NCBI RefSeq assembly: GCF_016863635.1
Contig: NZ_BOPG01000017.1
Coordinates: 109,506 to 173,505 of the forward strand
DNA from: Virgisporangium aurantiacum
Lineage (GTDB): Bacteria; Actinomycetota; Actinomycetes; Mycobacteriales; Micromonosporaceae
Length of the DNA: 64,000 bases
Reading direction: 5' to 3'
Part shown: in pieces, positions 34,605-43,762 of the stretch
How the letters are laid out: every line of letters begins with the position of its first letter
Position numbering within the stretch: position 1 is the stretch's first letter
Notes under the pieces: model-generated
What the model was told of the DNA's origin: nothing
The model's input: the letters and a program-made list of their open reading frames with translations, nothing else
The model's database searches: none
Translations under genes and position numbers: made by a program

Positions 34605-37600
34605 TCAGACGACGGGATCGACCCAGATGTTGCGGTAGCGGACGTTGGCGCCCGCGTCACCGTGGTCCTGGAGGCGGATCGGGCCCACGGCCGGGCTCTC
34701 GGCCGCGCCGCCGCCGGTGGAGCCGTTGATCTCGACGTTGTTGTGCACGACGACGCCGTTCCAGGTCAGCGTCACGCGCGCGTTCTCGGTCTTCGTGGTG
34801 CCGTTGTACCGGGCGGCCCGGAACGTCAGCTCGTACGTCTGCCACGTCTCCGGTGCGGTGGCCCGGTTGCTGTCGGGCGCCCGCTTCTCGTAGAACGCGC
34901 CGCACTCGTTCGTCGCCGGTGCCTTGCCGAACGAGTCGAGCACCTGCAGTTCGTACCGGTCCTGAAGGTAGACGCCGCTGTTGCCGCGCGCCTGCCCGGT
35001 GACCTCCGGCGGGAGGTTCGGGATCCAGAACTCGACGTGCAGCGTGAAGTCGCCGAACGCCTGCTTCGACCGGATGTCGCCGCCGAGCACCTCGGCCGAG
35101 CCGCCGGACACCGGCCAGGTGGCCGCCGCGCCGTTGGTGTGCTCCCAGGCGTTCAGGTTCGTGCCGTCGAACAGCGTCACCCGGCCGGCGCCGCCGGTGC
35201 CCCACGCCTCGAACTCGTAGATGCGCGCGGCCCCGTCCGAACCGGACGACGAGATGTTCAGCCGCACGTATCTGGCCGAGACCGCGGTGAAGTCGTGCGT
35301 CGTGGTCGAGGCCGTGTTGCCGGTCACCGTCGCGACCGTGGTCCAGGTGGACGCGTTGGAGCTGACCTGCAGCGTGAAGTCCCGCGTGTTCCAGGCGGTG
35401 TTCTCGCCGCCCGCACCCGCGTGCTTCACCACGAAGCGGGAGACGTTCCGCGCCGCGCCGAGGTCGACCTGCAGCCACTTCGAGGCCCCGGTGGAGCACC
35501 ACTTGTCGGTGTTGCCGCCGTTGACGGTGCCGTTGACCGCCTTCGCCGGTGCCTCGTTGGCGTTGCACGAGGAGTCGGCGGTGGCGACCCTGCCCAGCGC
35601 CAGGTTCGTGGTCTGCGGCGGCTGCGTACCGCCGCCGTACGCCTCGAACTCGTAGATGCGCGCGGCCGCGTTGCCGTTGCTCGTCGGCGTGGTGACGTTC
35701 AACCGCAGGTATCTGGCCGACACCGGCGTGATCGTGTGCGTGGTCGTCGACGCCGTGTTCGCCGTCACCGTGGCGACCGTGCTCCACGTCGTCCCGTTGG
35801 AACTGACCTGGAGGTTGAAGTCGCGCGTGTTCCAGGCGGCGTCCTCGCCGCCGGCACCGGCGTGCTTGACCACCAGCCGGTTCACGGTCTGCGCCGAGCC
35901 GAGGTCGACCTGCAGCCACTTCGTGGCGCCCAGCGAGCACCACTTGTCGCTGTTGCCCTGCGCGACGCTGCCGTTGACGGCCTTGGCCGGGCCCTCGGTG
36001 GCGCTGCACGACGAGTCGGCGGTGGCCGCCTTGCCGAGCGCGAGGTTGGTCTCGGCGACCTGGCCGGGGATCGCGTTGAGCGTGTACCACGCCTCGGTGC
36101 TCCACAGGGACTGGCCGGTCGACGAGGAGAACGGCTTCGGCGAGCGCACGTACACCACGCGGTCGGGCAGCAGGCCGGGGATCACCAGCGTCACCTTGCG
36201 GCCGTCGGCGGACACCGACGCCGACGAGACCGACAGCGTCTGCTCGTCGATCTTCGGTCCGCCGTACGCGGCGGTCGGCTGGTACCGCCACTGCGAGATC
36301 TTGTACTTCGACGCCAGCGCGGTGGCCGTCTCGGTCGAGAGCGGTTGGGTGTACTCGATCTCGAACCCGTTGGGCAGCGCGCGCATCGCGAGCATGTCGA
36401 ACACCGCGGCGCCGTTCGGGGTGATCTTCTGGAGGCCGAACTTGAGCTTGCCCTCCTGGCCCCAGTTGCCGTCGGCGCCGAGGCCGCCGGCGTAGATCGC
36501 GCCGTCGGGACCCTGCATCAGTTCGGTGACGCCCGCCTCGAGGCCCTGCGTGAGCCGGAACAGCGCGCCCTGGTACTCGCCGTTGACCTTCTCCAGGTAC
36601 CCGCGCTGGATCCCGCCGTACGTGACGTCGGAGATCAGCATCTGCCCGGCGTACGGGCCGTTCTGGACCCACAGCGGCGTGCTCGGCGAGTTGGCGATCT
36701 CGTTCTGCGGCATCCACAGCACCGGCTTGGTGACCGGCTGGTTGTCGAACGGGCCGGCCGGGTTCATGTAGTGGTTGAAGAAGCGGTTCTGCTTGATGTG
36801 CAACAGCTTCGACGACGGCAGCCAGCCACCCTGGTTGTCGGTGACGAAGATGCCGCCCTCCGGCCCGAAGCCGATGCCGTGCGGGGTCCGCAGGCCGCCG
36901 GCCATGTACTCGACCGCGCCGGTCGAGCGGTTGACGCGGATCGTGGTGCCGCGGTTCGGCGCCGGCTGCGGGTCGGTGGTGGCGCCGCCGTAGTTGATGG
37001 AGACGGAGAGGTTCAGGTAGAAGAACCCGCTCTGGTACAGCAGCCCGAACGCGAACTCGTGGAAGTTGCCGCCGAACGGCCACGTCGCCACCTGGCGGTA
37101 GACGTCGGCGACGCCGTCGCCGTTGGTGTCCGTCAGTTCGGTCAGCCGCTGCTTCTCGGAGACGTAGATGATCCCGTCGACGATCTTGATGCCCATCGGT
37201 TCCTTGAGACCCGACGCGAAGCGGGTGCGCGTCACCTGGGCCGGGCTGGTGGCGCCGGTGACGTTGCCGAGAATCCAGACCTCGCCGAGCAGGTTGTCGG
37301 TGCCGCCCCACGTGGTGATGGCCAGGCGCCCGTCGGCGAAGAAGTCCATGCCGGTGACCTGCGGCTCGAAGCCGCTGGGCCGCAGGTTGGTCAGCGTGTA
37401 GCCGGGGTGCACCGAGGTGAGCGGCAGCCCGTCACCCGGCGAGTCACCGCTCGCCTCGCACTCCTTGCGTCCGGGCGCGGTGACGCGCACGACGCCCGCG
37501 TCGGTGCTGAGCACCGAGTTCGGCACGGTGACGAACCCGCTGGCCCCCGGCGGCTGCCACTGCAGGGTCACCTGCTGGTCGACGGTCGCGTCGAAGTGGT

Positions 37601-38030
37601 CGATGCGCAGCGAGTGGTAGCCGGTGGTGAGGGCGACCGCGCCGTCCTTGGCGGTGACGCCGTGCAGGCCGTCGTGGTCGATCACGGTCGCGCCGTCGAT
37701 GATCAGGCGGGACCCGTCGTCGCTGAGCAGCCGGAACGTGTGGGTGCCGGCCGTGGCGATGTTGATGTTGCCCAGCAGTTGCGACACGAAGTTGTCGGCG
37801 ATCCCGAAGTCGGTGACGTCCGCCAGCGGCACGAGCCGGTCGATGTTGGGGGTCTGACCGGGCTTCAGCGTGCAGAGCTTGGTGAGCGAGGTCTGCACAT
37901 CGAAGACGCGCAGGGTCAGGCCCGGCTCCTGCGGCGGTGGGGCGGCGGCGAGGGCAGGTGGCGCCTGCGCGGTGACGGCGAGAAGGAAGGCTGCCGCTGC
38001 GAGCGCACGGCGATACCAGCGTCGGTGCAT
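34605..38030 (-). CDS. Large secreted PA14 / beta-propeller / double discoidin / DUF1080 protein
   Basis: This is a 1141-aa exported protein from the ATG at 38030, with a Sec signal peptide ending at about residue 28 (ALA). A PA14-like domain covers about 40-170 (THTFRLLSDDGSRLIIDG). A glucose/sorbosone-dehydrogenase-like beta-propeller spans about 200-560 (FASGLKEPMGIKIVDG, GGLRTPHGIGFGPEGG). A linker is followed by two F5/8-type C (discoidin/CBM32-like) domains at about 645-785 and 790-925. A C-terminal DUF1080 (LamG-like 3-keto-glycoside hydrolase) domain covers about 935-1141 (LFDGTNLNAWEH). It probably binds and processes a glycan outside the cell, perhaps through a 3-keto intermediate. 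It is divergent from the ebo-like operon. Confidence 0.85.
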   Translation of the reverse strand: MHRRWYRRALAAAAFLLAVTAQAPPALAAAPPPQEPGLTLRVFDVQTSLTKLCTLKPGQTPNIDRLVPLADVTDFGIADNFVSQLLGNINIATAGTHTFRLLSDDGSRLIIDGATVIDHDGLHGVTAKDGAVALTTGYHSLRIDHFDATVDQQVTLQWQPPGASGFVTVPNSVLSTDAGVVRVTAPGRKECEASGDSPGDGLPLTSVHPGYTLTNLRPSGFEPQVTGMDFFADGRLAITTWGGTDNLLGEVWILGNVTGATSPAQVTRTRFASGLKEPMGIKIVDGIIYVSEKQRLTELTDTNGDGVADVYRQVATWPFGGNFHEFAFGLLYQSGFFYLNLSVSINYGGATTDPQPAPNRGTTIRVNRSTGAVEYMAGGLRTPHGIGFGPEGGIFVTDNQGGWLPSSKLLHIKQNRFFNHYMNPAGPFDNQPVTKPVLWMPQNEIANSPSTPLWVQNGPYAGQMLISDVTYGGIQRGYLEKVNGEYQGALFRLTQGLEAGVTELMQGPDGAIYAGGLGADGNWGQEGKLKFGLQKITPNGAAVFDMLAMRALPNGFEIEYTQPLSTETATALASKYKISQWRYQPTAAYGGPKIDEQTLSVSSASVSADGRKVTLVIPGLLPDRVVYVRSPKPFSSSTGQSLWSTEAWYTLNAIPGQVAETNLALGKAATADSSCSATEGPAKAVNGSVAQGNSDKWCSLGATKWLQVDLGSAQTVNRLVVKHAGAGGEDAAWNTRDFNLQVSSNGTTWSTVATVTANTASTTTHTITPVSARYLRLNVTTPTSNGNAAARIYEFEAYGGGTQPPQTTNLALGRVATADSSCNANEAPAKAVNGTVNGGNTDKWCSTGASKWLQVDLGAARNVSRFVVKHAGAGGENTAWNTRDFTLQVSSNASTWTTVATVTGNTASTTTHDFTAVSARYVRLNISSSGSDGAARIYEFEAWGTGGAGRVTLFDGTNLNAWEHTNGAAATWPVSGGSAEVLGGDIRSKQAFGDFTLHVEFWIPNLPPEVTGQARGNSGVYLQDRYELQVLDSFGKAPATNECGAFYEKRAPDSNRATAPETWQTYELTFRAARYNGTTKTENARVTLTWNGVVVHNNVEINGSTGGGAAESPAVGPIRLQDHGDAGANVRYRNIWVDPVV
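35180..36060. repeat. Internal duplication of the discoidin-type domain
   Basis: The two F5/8-type C domains of the large secreted protein are near-identical in long stretches: NLALG, ATADSSC, WLQVDLG, VVKHAGAGGE and AWNTRDF each appear twice. The corresponding DNA copies (about 35600-36060 and 35190-35600) are also closely similar. This points to a recent tandem duplication or ongoing gene conversion. Confidence 0.7.
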
Positions 38031-38188
38031 GAAGGCTCCTGAGCGTCGTGATGGTGGGCGGTTCCATACACAAACGCGACGTGCCGATGCCTGAAGCATC
38101 GGCGACGACTTCGCCGATAAGCCGGTCGCTGCGGGTCAGCGTAGGAGGCGCCGAACCGCGTGTCCAGGACTTCCATCGAAGATCTACG

Positions 38189-38215
38189 AACTTTTGTCGG
38201 TCTATATCGAAAGTT
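38189..38215. promoter_or_regulatory. AT-rich inverted repeat in the ebo-like operon promoter region
   Basis: AACTTT and AAAGTT (38189-38194, 38210-38215) face each other across 15 bases in the 257-bp divergent region (38031-38287). The patch from 38185 to 38245 is clearly richer in A and T than its surroundings and probably holds the promoters. A GAAAGG ribosome site precedes the ATG at 38288. Confidence 0.35.
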
Positions 38216-38287
38216 GGCCACTCATCACTCTTTTCTTTCCGCCCGACCCTGAGATAGCGTTCGGTCCCGCCCAGTGAAAGGCACGAC

Positions 38288-39433
38288 ATGCGAACGGGCA
38301 TCTGGCTGATCGGAGCGCGCGGGTCGGTGGCGGTCACCGCCACGGTCGGTGCCCTCGCACTGCGGGCGCGACTCGTCGAGCCGACCGGATGCGTCACCGA
38401 GTCACCCGCGCTGGCACCCCTGTTGGCAGCGGCCGGGCTGGCCGGCTGGTCCGATCTGGTGATCGGCGGCCACGACGTCGTCCCCACCCCGGTCCTCAAG
38501 AAGGCCGAGGCGCTCGGCGCGGCCGGCGTGGTGCCGGCCCGGCTGGTGGCCGCGCTCGCCGCCGAACTCACGGCGCACGAGGACGATCTCCGCGCGCTGC
38601 CGGCCGGGGCCGCCCAGGCGGACACGGCCGGCCTGATCGCCGCCGACGTCACCGCGTTCCGCGAGCGGCACGCGCTCGACAGCGTGGCGGTCATCAACGT
38701 GTCCACCACCGAGCCCGCGCCGCCCCCGCACCCCGCCCACGCCGACCTGGCGTCGTTGCGGTCCGCGCTCATACGCGAACCGGTGCTCCCGCCCAGCGCG
38801 CTCGCCGCGTACGCCGCGTTCTCGGCGGGCTGCGGCTACGTCGACTTCACGCCGTCCACCGGCGCGCGGCTGCCGGCGCTGCACGAACTCGCGCTGGCGA
38901 ACGGCGTCCCCTACGCCGGCAACGACGGCAAGACCGGCGAGACGCTCGTCAAGTCGGTGCTGGCGCCGATGTTCGCGCTGCGGAACCTGCGCGTGAACAC
39001 CTGGAGCGGCATCAACCTGCTCGGCGGCGGCGACGGCGCCAACCTCGCCGATCCGGCCGCCAACGCGGCGAAGGTGGCCAGCAAGCAGCGCGTGCTCAGC
39101 GACGTGCTCGGCTACCAGCCGCAGGGCACCAGCCGCATCGACTACGTCGAGGACATCGGCGACTTCAAGACCGCGTGGGACCTCATCACGTTCTCCGGCT
39201 TCCTGGGCACCGGCATGCGCGTCGAATTCACCTGGCACGGCTGCGATTCCGCGCTCGCGGCGCCGCTGGTGCTCGACCTCGGCCGGCTCACCGCCGCCGC
39301 GCAGCTGGCCGGGCGCGCCGGTCCGCTGCCGGAGTTGGCGTTCTTCTTCAAGGATCCGCTCGGCTCCTCCTCCGCCGGGCTGACCGAGCAGTGGACGACC
39401 CTCGTCGACTTCGCCCGGGGACTGTCCACATGA
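38288..39433 (+). CDS. myo-Inositol-1-phosphate-synthase-like cyclase of the ebo-like operon
   Basis: This is a 381-aa NAD-dependent sugar-phosphate cyclase homologue. The N-terminus IWLIGARGSVAVTATVGAL is the Rossmann NAD-binding loop. The signature GNDGKTGETLVKSVLAPMFA matches the conserved Lys-containing active-site region of Ino1. The following LRVNTWSGINLLGGGDGANL and ASKQRVLSDVLGY are also family-typical. The authentic enzyme turns glucose 6-phosphate into inositol 1-phosphate. This divergent copy, first in a seven-gene operon with ebo homologues, may act on a related sugar. Other ebo clusters carry a dehydroquinate-synthase-type cyclase (EboD) instead. Its stop overlaps the UbiA start. 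Confidence 0.82.
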   Translation: MRTGIWLIGARGSVAVTATVGALALRARLVEPTGCVTESPALAPLLAAAGLAGWSDLVIGGHDVVPTPVLKKAEALGAAGVVPARLVAALAAELTAHEDDLRALPAGAAQADTAGLIAADVTAFRERHALDSVAVINVSTTEPAPPPHPAHADLASLRSALIREPVLPPSALAAYAAFSAGCGYVDFTPSTGARLPALHELALANGVPYAGNDGKTGETLVKSVLAPMFALRNLRVNTWSGINLLGGGDGANLADPAANAAKVASKQRVLSDVLGYQPQGTSRIDYVEDIGDFKTAWDLITFSGFLGTGMRVEFTWHGCDSALAAPLVLDLGRLTAAAQLAGRAGPLPELAFFFKDPLGSSSAGLTEQWTTLVDFARGLST

Positions 39434-40311
39434 GACCCGGCGCGCTGGCCGAACTCGTCCGCGCCCCCGCCGCCCTCTCGGTGCCCGGCGACGTCGTGGC
39501 CGGTGCGGCCGCCGCCGGCGTTCTCGACCGCCGCACCGCCGGCCTCGCGTGCGCCTCGGTCTGCCTGTACTGGGCCGGAATGGCCGCCAACGACTGGGCC
39601 GACCGCGACCTCGACGCGACCGAGCGCCCCGACCGGCCGATCCCGTCCGGCCGCGTTTCGGCGCCCGCCGCGCTCGGTGTGGCCGCCGGACTGACCGCCG
39701 CCGGGATCGCGATCGCCGGTGCGACCGGTGGCCGGCGCGCGTTGTCGGTGGCCGGCCCGCTCGCCGCGGCGGTGTGGGCGTACGACCTGAAGGCCAAGAA
39801 CACCAACGCCGGTCCGCTCGCGATGGCCGCCTGCCGGGCGCTCGACGTGCTCCTCGGTGCGAGCACCGGGCGGGTCGCGCGCGCGGTTCCGGCGGCGCTG
39901 GCGGTGGGCGTCCACACGTACACGGTCACCGCGTTGTCGCGCGGCGAGGTCGGTGGCACGAGGCCGCGCGTCGCCGCCGCGACGTTGGTCACGACCGCCG
40001 CGGTGGCCGGCGCGGTCGCGGCCGTTCCGGGCCACATCCCTTATCTGAGACGCGCACAGCCCCCTCCGGGTACGACGACCGCGACGGTCCTCGTGGCGGA
40101 TTACGCCCGGCAGTACGGCGTCGCACAGGCACGCGTGCTCACCGACCCGGCGGCGCCTACGGTCCGGGCCGCCGTCGGCGCCGGGATCACCGCGCTGCCC
40201 GCCCTCCAGGGCGCGCTGACCGCCCGCGCCGGCGCACCGCTCGCCGGCGTGCTCGTGGCCGCCGCCGCACCGATCGGCCGCGCACTCGCCCGCTGGATCT
40301 CGCCGACATGA
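39430..40311 (+). CDS. eboC: UbiA-family prenyltransferase, EboC-like
   Basis: This is a 293-aa intramembrane prenyltransferase with about eight helices. The first aspartate-rich motif is NDWADRDLDATERPDRPIPSG, near residues 54-74, which binds the Mg-diphosphate of the prenyl donor. A second polar motif lies in YDLKAKNTNAGPLAMAACRALD. The protein fits the SCO3242-type prenyltransferases that accompany ebo genes in actinomycetes. It should attach a prenyl or phytyl-like chain to a small polar acceptor. The acceptor here could be the product of the upstream cyclase. It overlaps both neighbours by ATGA. Confidence 0.85.
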   Translation: MRPGALAELVRAPAALSVPGDVVAGAAAAGVLDRRTAGLACASVCLYWAGMAANDWADRDLDATERPDRPIPSGRVSAPAALGVAAGLTAAGIAIAGATGGRRALSVAGPLAAAVWAYDLKAKNTNAGPLAMAACRALDVLLGASTGRVARAVPAALAVGVHTYTVTALSRGEVGGTRPRVAAATLVTTAAVAGAVAAVPGHIPYLRRAQPPPGTTTATVLVADYARQYGVAQARVLTDPAAPTVRAAVGAGITALPALQGALTARAGAPLAGVLVAAAAPIGRALARWISPT

Positions 40312-41165
40312 GCACGCGCGCCCCCGGCCTACGGTTCGGCTACGGGACCAACGGGTTCGCCAACCACCGGCTGGCCGACGCGATCACGGTCATCGCCGAC
40401 CTCGGCTACACGGGCGTCGCGCTGACCCTCGACCACGACCACCTCGACCCGTTCTCCCCCGGCCTGGCCCGCGAGATCGCCCGCACCGCCGACCTCCTGC
40501 GCGACCGGAACCTCGGCGTGGTCGTCGAGACCGGGGCCCGGTACCTGCTCGACCCGTGGCGCAAGCACGCACCGACGTTCCTGCACGACGACCGCGCCGT
40601 GCGGATCGACTTCCTGCGCCGCGCGGTGGCGATCGGCGCCGACCTCGGTGCCGAGGCCGTCTCGTGCTGGGCCGGGGTGCGACCGTCCGATGTGGACGCC
40701 GACACGGCGTGGAAGCGGCTCGTCGACGGCGTCGCCGAGGTTGTCGACGCGGCGGCCGGCGCAGGCGTGCCGATCGGGTTCGAACCGGAGCCCGGCATGC
40801 TGGTCGAGGACATCGCCGGCTGGCGGCGGCTGCGCGCGGACCTCGGCGCGCCACCGGCGTTCGGGCTGACCCTCGACATCGGACACTGCCGGTGCCTGGA
40901 GCCGATCGGTGTTCCCGAGTGCGTGGCAGACGTGGCGGAGCATCTGGTGAACGTCCAGATCGACGACATGGTGCGGGGTGTGCACGAGCACCTGGAGTTC
41001 GGCAGCGGCGAGATCGACTTCCCGCCGGTGCTGCGTGCCCTGCGCGAGGGCGGGTACCGCGGCCTGGTCGCGGTGGAACTCCCCCGGCACTCGCACGCCG
41101 CACCGGAGGTCGCGCGCCGGTCGCTGGAGTTCCTGAGACAAGCAGGAGGTGCGCATGACGCTTGA
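40308..41165 (+). CDS. Sugar phosphate isomerase/epimerase-type TIM barrel
   Basis: This is a 285-aa xylose-isomerase-like TIM barrel (AP endonuclease 2 family). Metal ligands are expected at GFEPEPG (Glu), LTLDIGHCRC (Asp/His), VNVQIDDM (Asp) and VAVELPRHSH (Glu). This layout is shared by inosose isomerases and dehydratases and by other cyclitol or keto-sugar enzymes. It is coupled to the UbiA gene by ATGA and overlaps eboA by 11 bases. In this operon it may modify the cyclitol-like product of the first gene. Confidence 0.83.
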   Translation: MSTRAPGLRFGYGTNGFANHRLADAITVIADLGYTGVALTLDHDHLDPFSPGLAREIARTADLLRDRNLGVVVETGARYLLDPWRKHAPTFLHDDRAVRIDFLRRAVAIGADLGAEAVSCWAGVRPSDVDADTAWKRLVDGVAEVVDAAAGAGVPIGFEPEPGMLVEDIAGWRRLRADLGAPPAFGLTLDIGHCRCLEPIGVPECVADVAEHLVNVQIDDMVRGVHEHLEFGSGEIDFPPVLRALREGGYRGLVAVELPRHSHAAPEVARRSLEFLRQAGGAHDA

Positions 41166-41763
41166 CGACCTGCGGGCCACGCTCTCGGGCGTCCCCAACT
41201 ATTCCTGGCTCACCGGCGCGGAGGCGAGCGTCCGCGCGGACCCCGACACCATCGGACGCTTCTTCGCCCAGGCCGACCGCCGGCTCGGCCGCGAGCCGTT
41301 ACCCGGGTGTCCACAATGGACCGGTGGCCGGGCCGGACGCGCGCTGCTGCTCGCCGCGCTCACCGGCACGCCCGACAAGGTCGAGCGGATCGTCGCCGTG
41401 TACCAGCAGGGTGACGCCGCCGAGCGGCTCGCGGTCCTGCTGGCCCTGCCGCTGCTGCCGATCGGCGCGGCCGCCGCGCCCGTGCTGCACGACGCGTTGC
41501 GCACCAACGACACCCGGCTCGTGGCCGCCGCCCTCGGCCCCTACGCCACGCACCTCGACGTCGCGACCTGGCGGCAGGGTGTGATCAAGTGCGTGTTCAT
41601 GGGCGTCCCGCTGTCCCATGTGGACGCCCTCGACGAACGCGCCGACGGCGAACTCGCGGCGATGCTCGCGGCGCTCGCGGAGGAGCGCCTCGCCGCCGGA
41701 CGCACCATGCCGGCCGACGCGGTGGCGCTGCTCGACCGGCTCGCACTGCAAAAGGAGCGGTGA
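41155..41763 (+). CDS. eboA: EboA domain protein
   Basis: This is a 202-aa alpha-helical protein matching the EboA pattern: WRQGVIKCVFMGVPL in the second half and a helical-repeat-like composition. The ATG at 41155 has GGAGG six bases upstream; another ATG at 41149 has no proper spacing. EboA is a soluble protein of unknown biochemical role found only in ebo clusters. It overlaps the preceding gene by 11 bases and the TatD gene by one (TGATG). The identification rests on both sequence and operon context. Confidence 0.78.
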   Translation: MTLDDLRATLSGVPNYSWLTGAEASVRADPDTIGRFFAQADRRLGREPLPGCPQWTGGRAGRALLLAALTGTPDKVERIVAVYQQGDAAERLAVLLALPLLPIGAAAAPVLHDALRTNDTRLVAAALGPYATHLDVATWRQGVIKCVFMGVPLSHVDALDERADGELAAMLAALAEERLAAGRTMPADAVALLDRLALQKER

Positions 41764-42614
41764 TGCGCATCTTCGACCCCCACATCCACATGACCTCCCG
41801 CACCACCGACGACTACCGCCGGATGGCCGACGCCGGCGTGCGCGCGGTCGTCGAGCCGGCGTTCTGGCTCGGCCAGCCGCGCACCAACACCGGCTCGTTC
41901 GTCGACTACTTCGACTCGCTGATCGGCTGGGAGCCGTACCGGGCGTCGCAGTTCGGCATCCGCCACCACGCGACGATCGCGCTGAACCCCAAGGAGGCCA
42001 ACGATCCGCGGTGCCTCGGCGTGCTCGACCTGATGCCGCGCTACCTGGAGAAGGACGGTGTGGTCGCGGTCGGCGAGATCGGCTACGACTCGATGACGCC
42101 GGCCGAGGACAAGGCGCTGGCCACCCAGCTGGCGATGGCGCTCGGGTCGGAACTGCCGGTGCTCGTGCACACCCCGCACCGCGACAAGGCCGCCGGCACC
42201 CGGCGGACGCTCGACGTCGTCGACGAGTCCACGATGGACACCGGCATGGTGCTGATCGACCACCTCAACGAGGTCACCGTGCCGCTGGTGCGCGACACCG
42301 GGTGCTGGATGGGCTTCTCGATCTACCCCGAGACCAAGATGTCGCCGCCGCGCATGGTGCAGATCCTCAAGGAGCACGGCCTGGAGCGGATGCTGGTGAA
42401 CTCCGCGGCCGACTGGGGCCACTCCGACCCGCTACTCACCGTCGAGACCGCGAAGGCGATGCTGGCCGCCGGGTTCAGCGAGGACGACGTCGACCGCGTG
42501 CTGTGGCGCAACCCGGTCGAGTTCTACGGCCAGTCGGGGCGGCTCGACCTCTCCGACATCGAGGCACCGGCGGCGACGTTCGCGGGCAGCTCCATCGCCC
42601 GCGGCGGCGGCTGA
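41763..42614 (+). CDS. eboB: TatD family metal-dependent hydrolase, EboB-like
   Basis: This is a 283-aa amidohydrolase-fold enzyme. The first metal motif HIH is at residues 7-9 (DPHIHMT). The bridging Glu is in VGEIGYDSM, His ligands lie in LVHTPHRDK and VLIDHLNE, and the last Asp in NSAADWG. TatD proteins are typically nucleases or phosphohydrolases; the EboB branch has no known substrate. It sits in the expected place between eboA and eboE, with one-base overlaps on both sides. Confidence 0.85.
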   Translation: MRIFDPHIHMTSRTTDDYRRMADAGVRAVVEPAFWLGQPRTNTGSFVDYFDSLIGWEPYRASQFGIRHHATIALNPKEANDPRCLGVLDLMPRYLEKDGVVAVGEIGYDSMTPAEDKALATQLAMALGSELPVLVHTPHRDKAAGTRRTLDVVDESTMDTGMVLIDHLNEVTVPLVRDTGCWMGFSIYPETKMSPPRMVQILKEHGLERMLVNSAADWGHSDPLLTVETAKAMLAAGFSEDDVDRVLWRNPVEFYGQSGRLDLSDIEAPAATFAGSSIARGGG

Positions 42615-43762
42615 TGCGCCTGCACCACCGCGACGGCACCGTGGTGCACCTGTCCTACTGCACCAACGTGCACGCCGCGGAGGATCTCGCCGGCATCGTC
42701 GCCCAGCTCGACACGTACGCGCTACCGGTGCGGCTGCGGTTGGGCAGCGCGGTGCTCGGGCTCGGGCTGTGGCTCGCGGCACCGGTCGCGGCGGAACTCG
42801 CGGCCGATCCGGCCGCCCGCCGGTGGTTGCGGACCGCGCTCGACGAGCGCGGCCTGGAAGTGGTGACGCTCAATGGATTCCCCTACGCCGCGTTCCAGGA
42901 CCCGGTGGTCAAGTACGCGGTGTACCGGCCCGACTGGACCGAGCCGCAGCGGCTGCGGTACACGGTGAACCTGGCGACGGTCCTGGCCGACCTGTTGCCG
43001 GCCGACGCCGCCCGCGGCTCGATCTCGACGCTGCCGCTGGCCTGGCGGCAGCCGTGGTCACCGGAGCGCTCCGACGCCTGCCGACGGTCCCTCGGCATGC
43101 TGGCCCGCGAACTGGCCGCGCTGGAGAGCCGCACCGGCCGGCTCATCCGGATCGCGGTCGAGCCCGAACCCGGCTGCGTCGTGGAGAGCACGGCGCAGGC
43201 CGTCACCGAACTGTCCGATGTGGACACCCGGTACATCGGTGTCTGTCTGGACCTCGCGCACCTGGCGTGCGCGTGGGAGGAACCGGCGGCCGCGCTGGGC
43301 CGGCTGCGCGCCGCCGGGCTTCCCGTCGTGAAGACCCAGGTGTCGGCGGCGCTGGAGAGCACCGACCCGGCGGGCGACCTCGACGCGCTGCGCGGCTACG
43401 TCGAACCGCGGTTCCTGCACCAGACCCGCGGCTGGGACGGGCTGTCGACCGACGACCTGCCGGAAGCACTGGGTGAGGCGGCGCGATCGCCGTGGCGGGT
43501 GCACTACCACGTCCCCCTGCACGCCGATCCCGTGCCGCCGCTGCGGGCGACCACCGGCGTCCTCACGGAGGCGTTGGAGGAACTGGTCGGCGGCTCCGTG
43601 GCCGGCTGCGACCACCTCGACGTCGAGACCTACACCTGGCACGTGCTGCCACCCGGCTCGCGCCCGGAGACGCCGGCCCAACTGGCCGCCGGGATCGCCG
43701 CCGAACTGGCGTGGGCCCGCGACCGCCTCACCGACCTCGACCTGAAGGAGCTGCCGTCGTGA
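42614..43762 (+). CDS. eboE: EboE, TIM-barrel metabolite-traffic protein
   Basis: This is a 382-aa protein of the EboE type. It begins LHHRDGTVVHLSYCTNVHAAEDL, typical of the family. It has a xylose-isomerase-like barrel with candidate metal ligands in AVEPEPGC (Glu), IGVCLDLAHLAC (Asp/His), and later His in HYHVPLHAD. The C-terminus contains VETYTWHVLP, a family marker. EboE is needed for metabolite movement to the periplasm in cyanobacterial ebo work, but its reaction is unknown. It is coupled to TatD (TGATG) and to the phosphatase-fold gene (GTGA). Confidence 0.83.
   Translation: MRLHHRDGTVVHLSYCTNVHAAEDLAGIVAQLDTYALPVRLRLGSAVLGLGLWLAAPVAAELAADPAARRWLRTALDERGLEVVTLNGFPYAAFQDPVVKYAVYRPDWTEPQRLRYTVNLATVLADLLPADAARGSISTLPLAWRQPWSPERSDACRRSLGMLARELAALESRTGRLIRIAVEPEPGCVVESTAQAVTELSDVDTRYIGVCLDLAHLACAWEEPAAALGRLRAAGLPVVKTQVSAALESTDPAGDLDALRGYVEPRFLHQTRGWDGLSTDDLPEALGEAARSPWRVHYHVPLHADPVPPLRATTGVLTEALEELVGGSVAGCDHLDVETYTWHVLPPGSRPETPAQLAAGIAAELAWARDRLTDLDLKELPS

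Noticed and set aside
34380..38042. 1220-aa open frame on the plus strand
   Set aside because: It is antisense to the large secreted protein, rich in Arg/Val/Gly/Ala with no domain pattern, and is explained by GC bias.
38288..39433. Housekeeping inositol-phosphate synthase
   Set aside because: Its place as first gene of a tightly overlapping ebo-like operon argues for a pathway-specific role, though its reaction is not proven.
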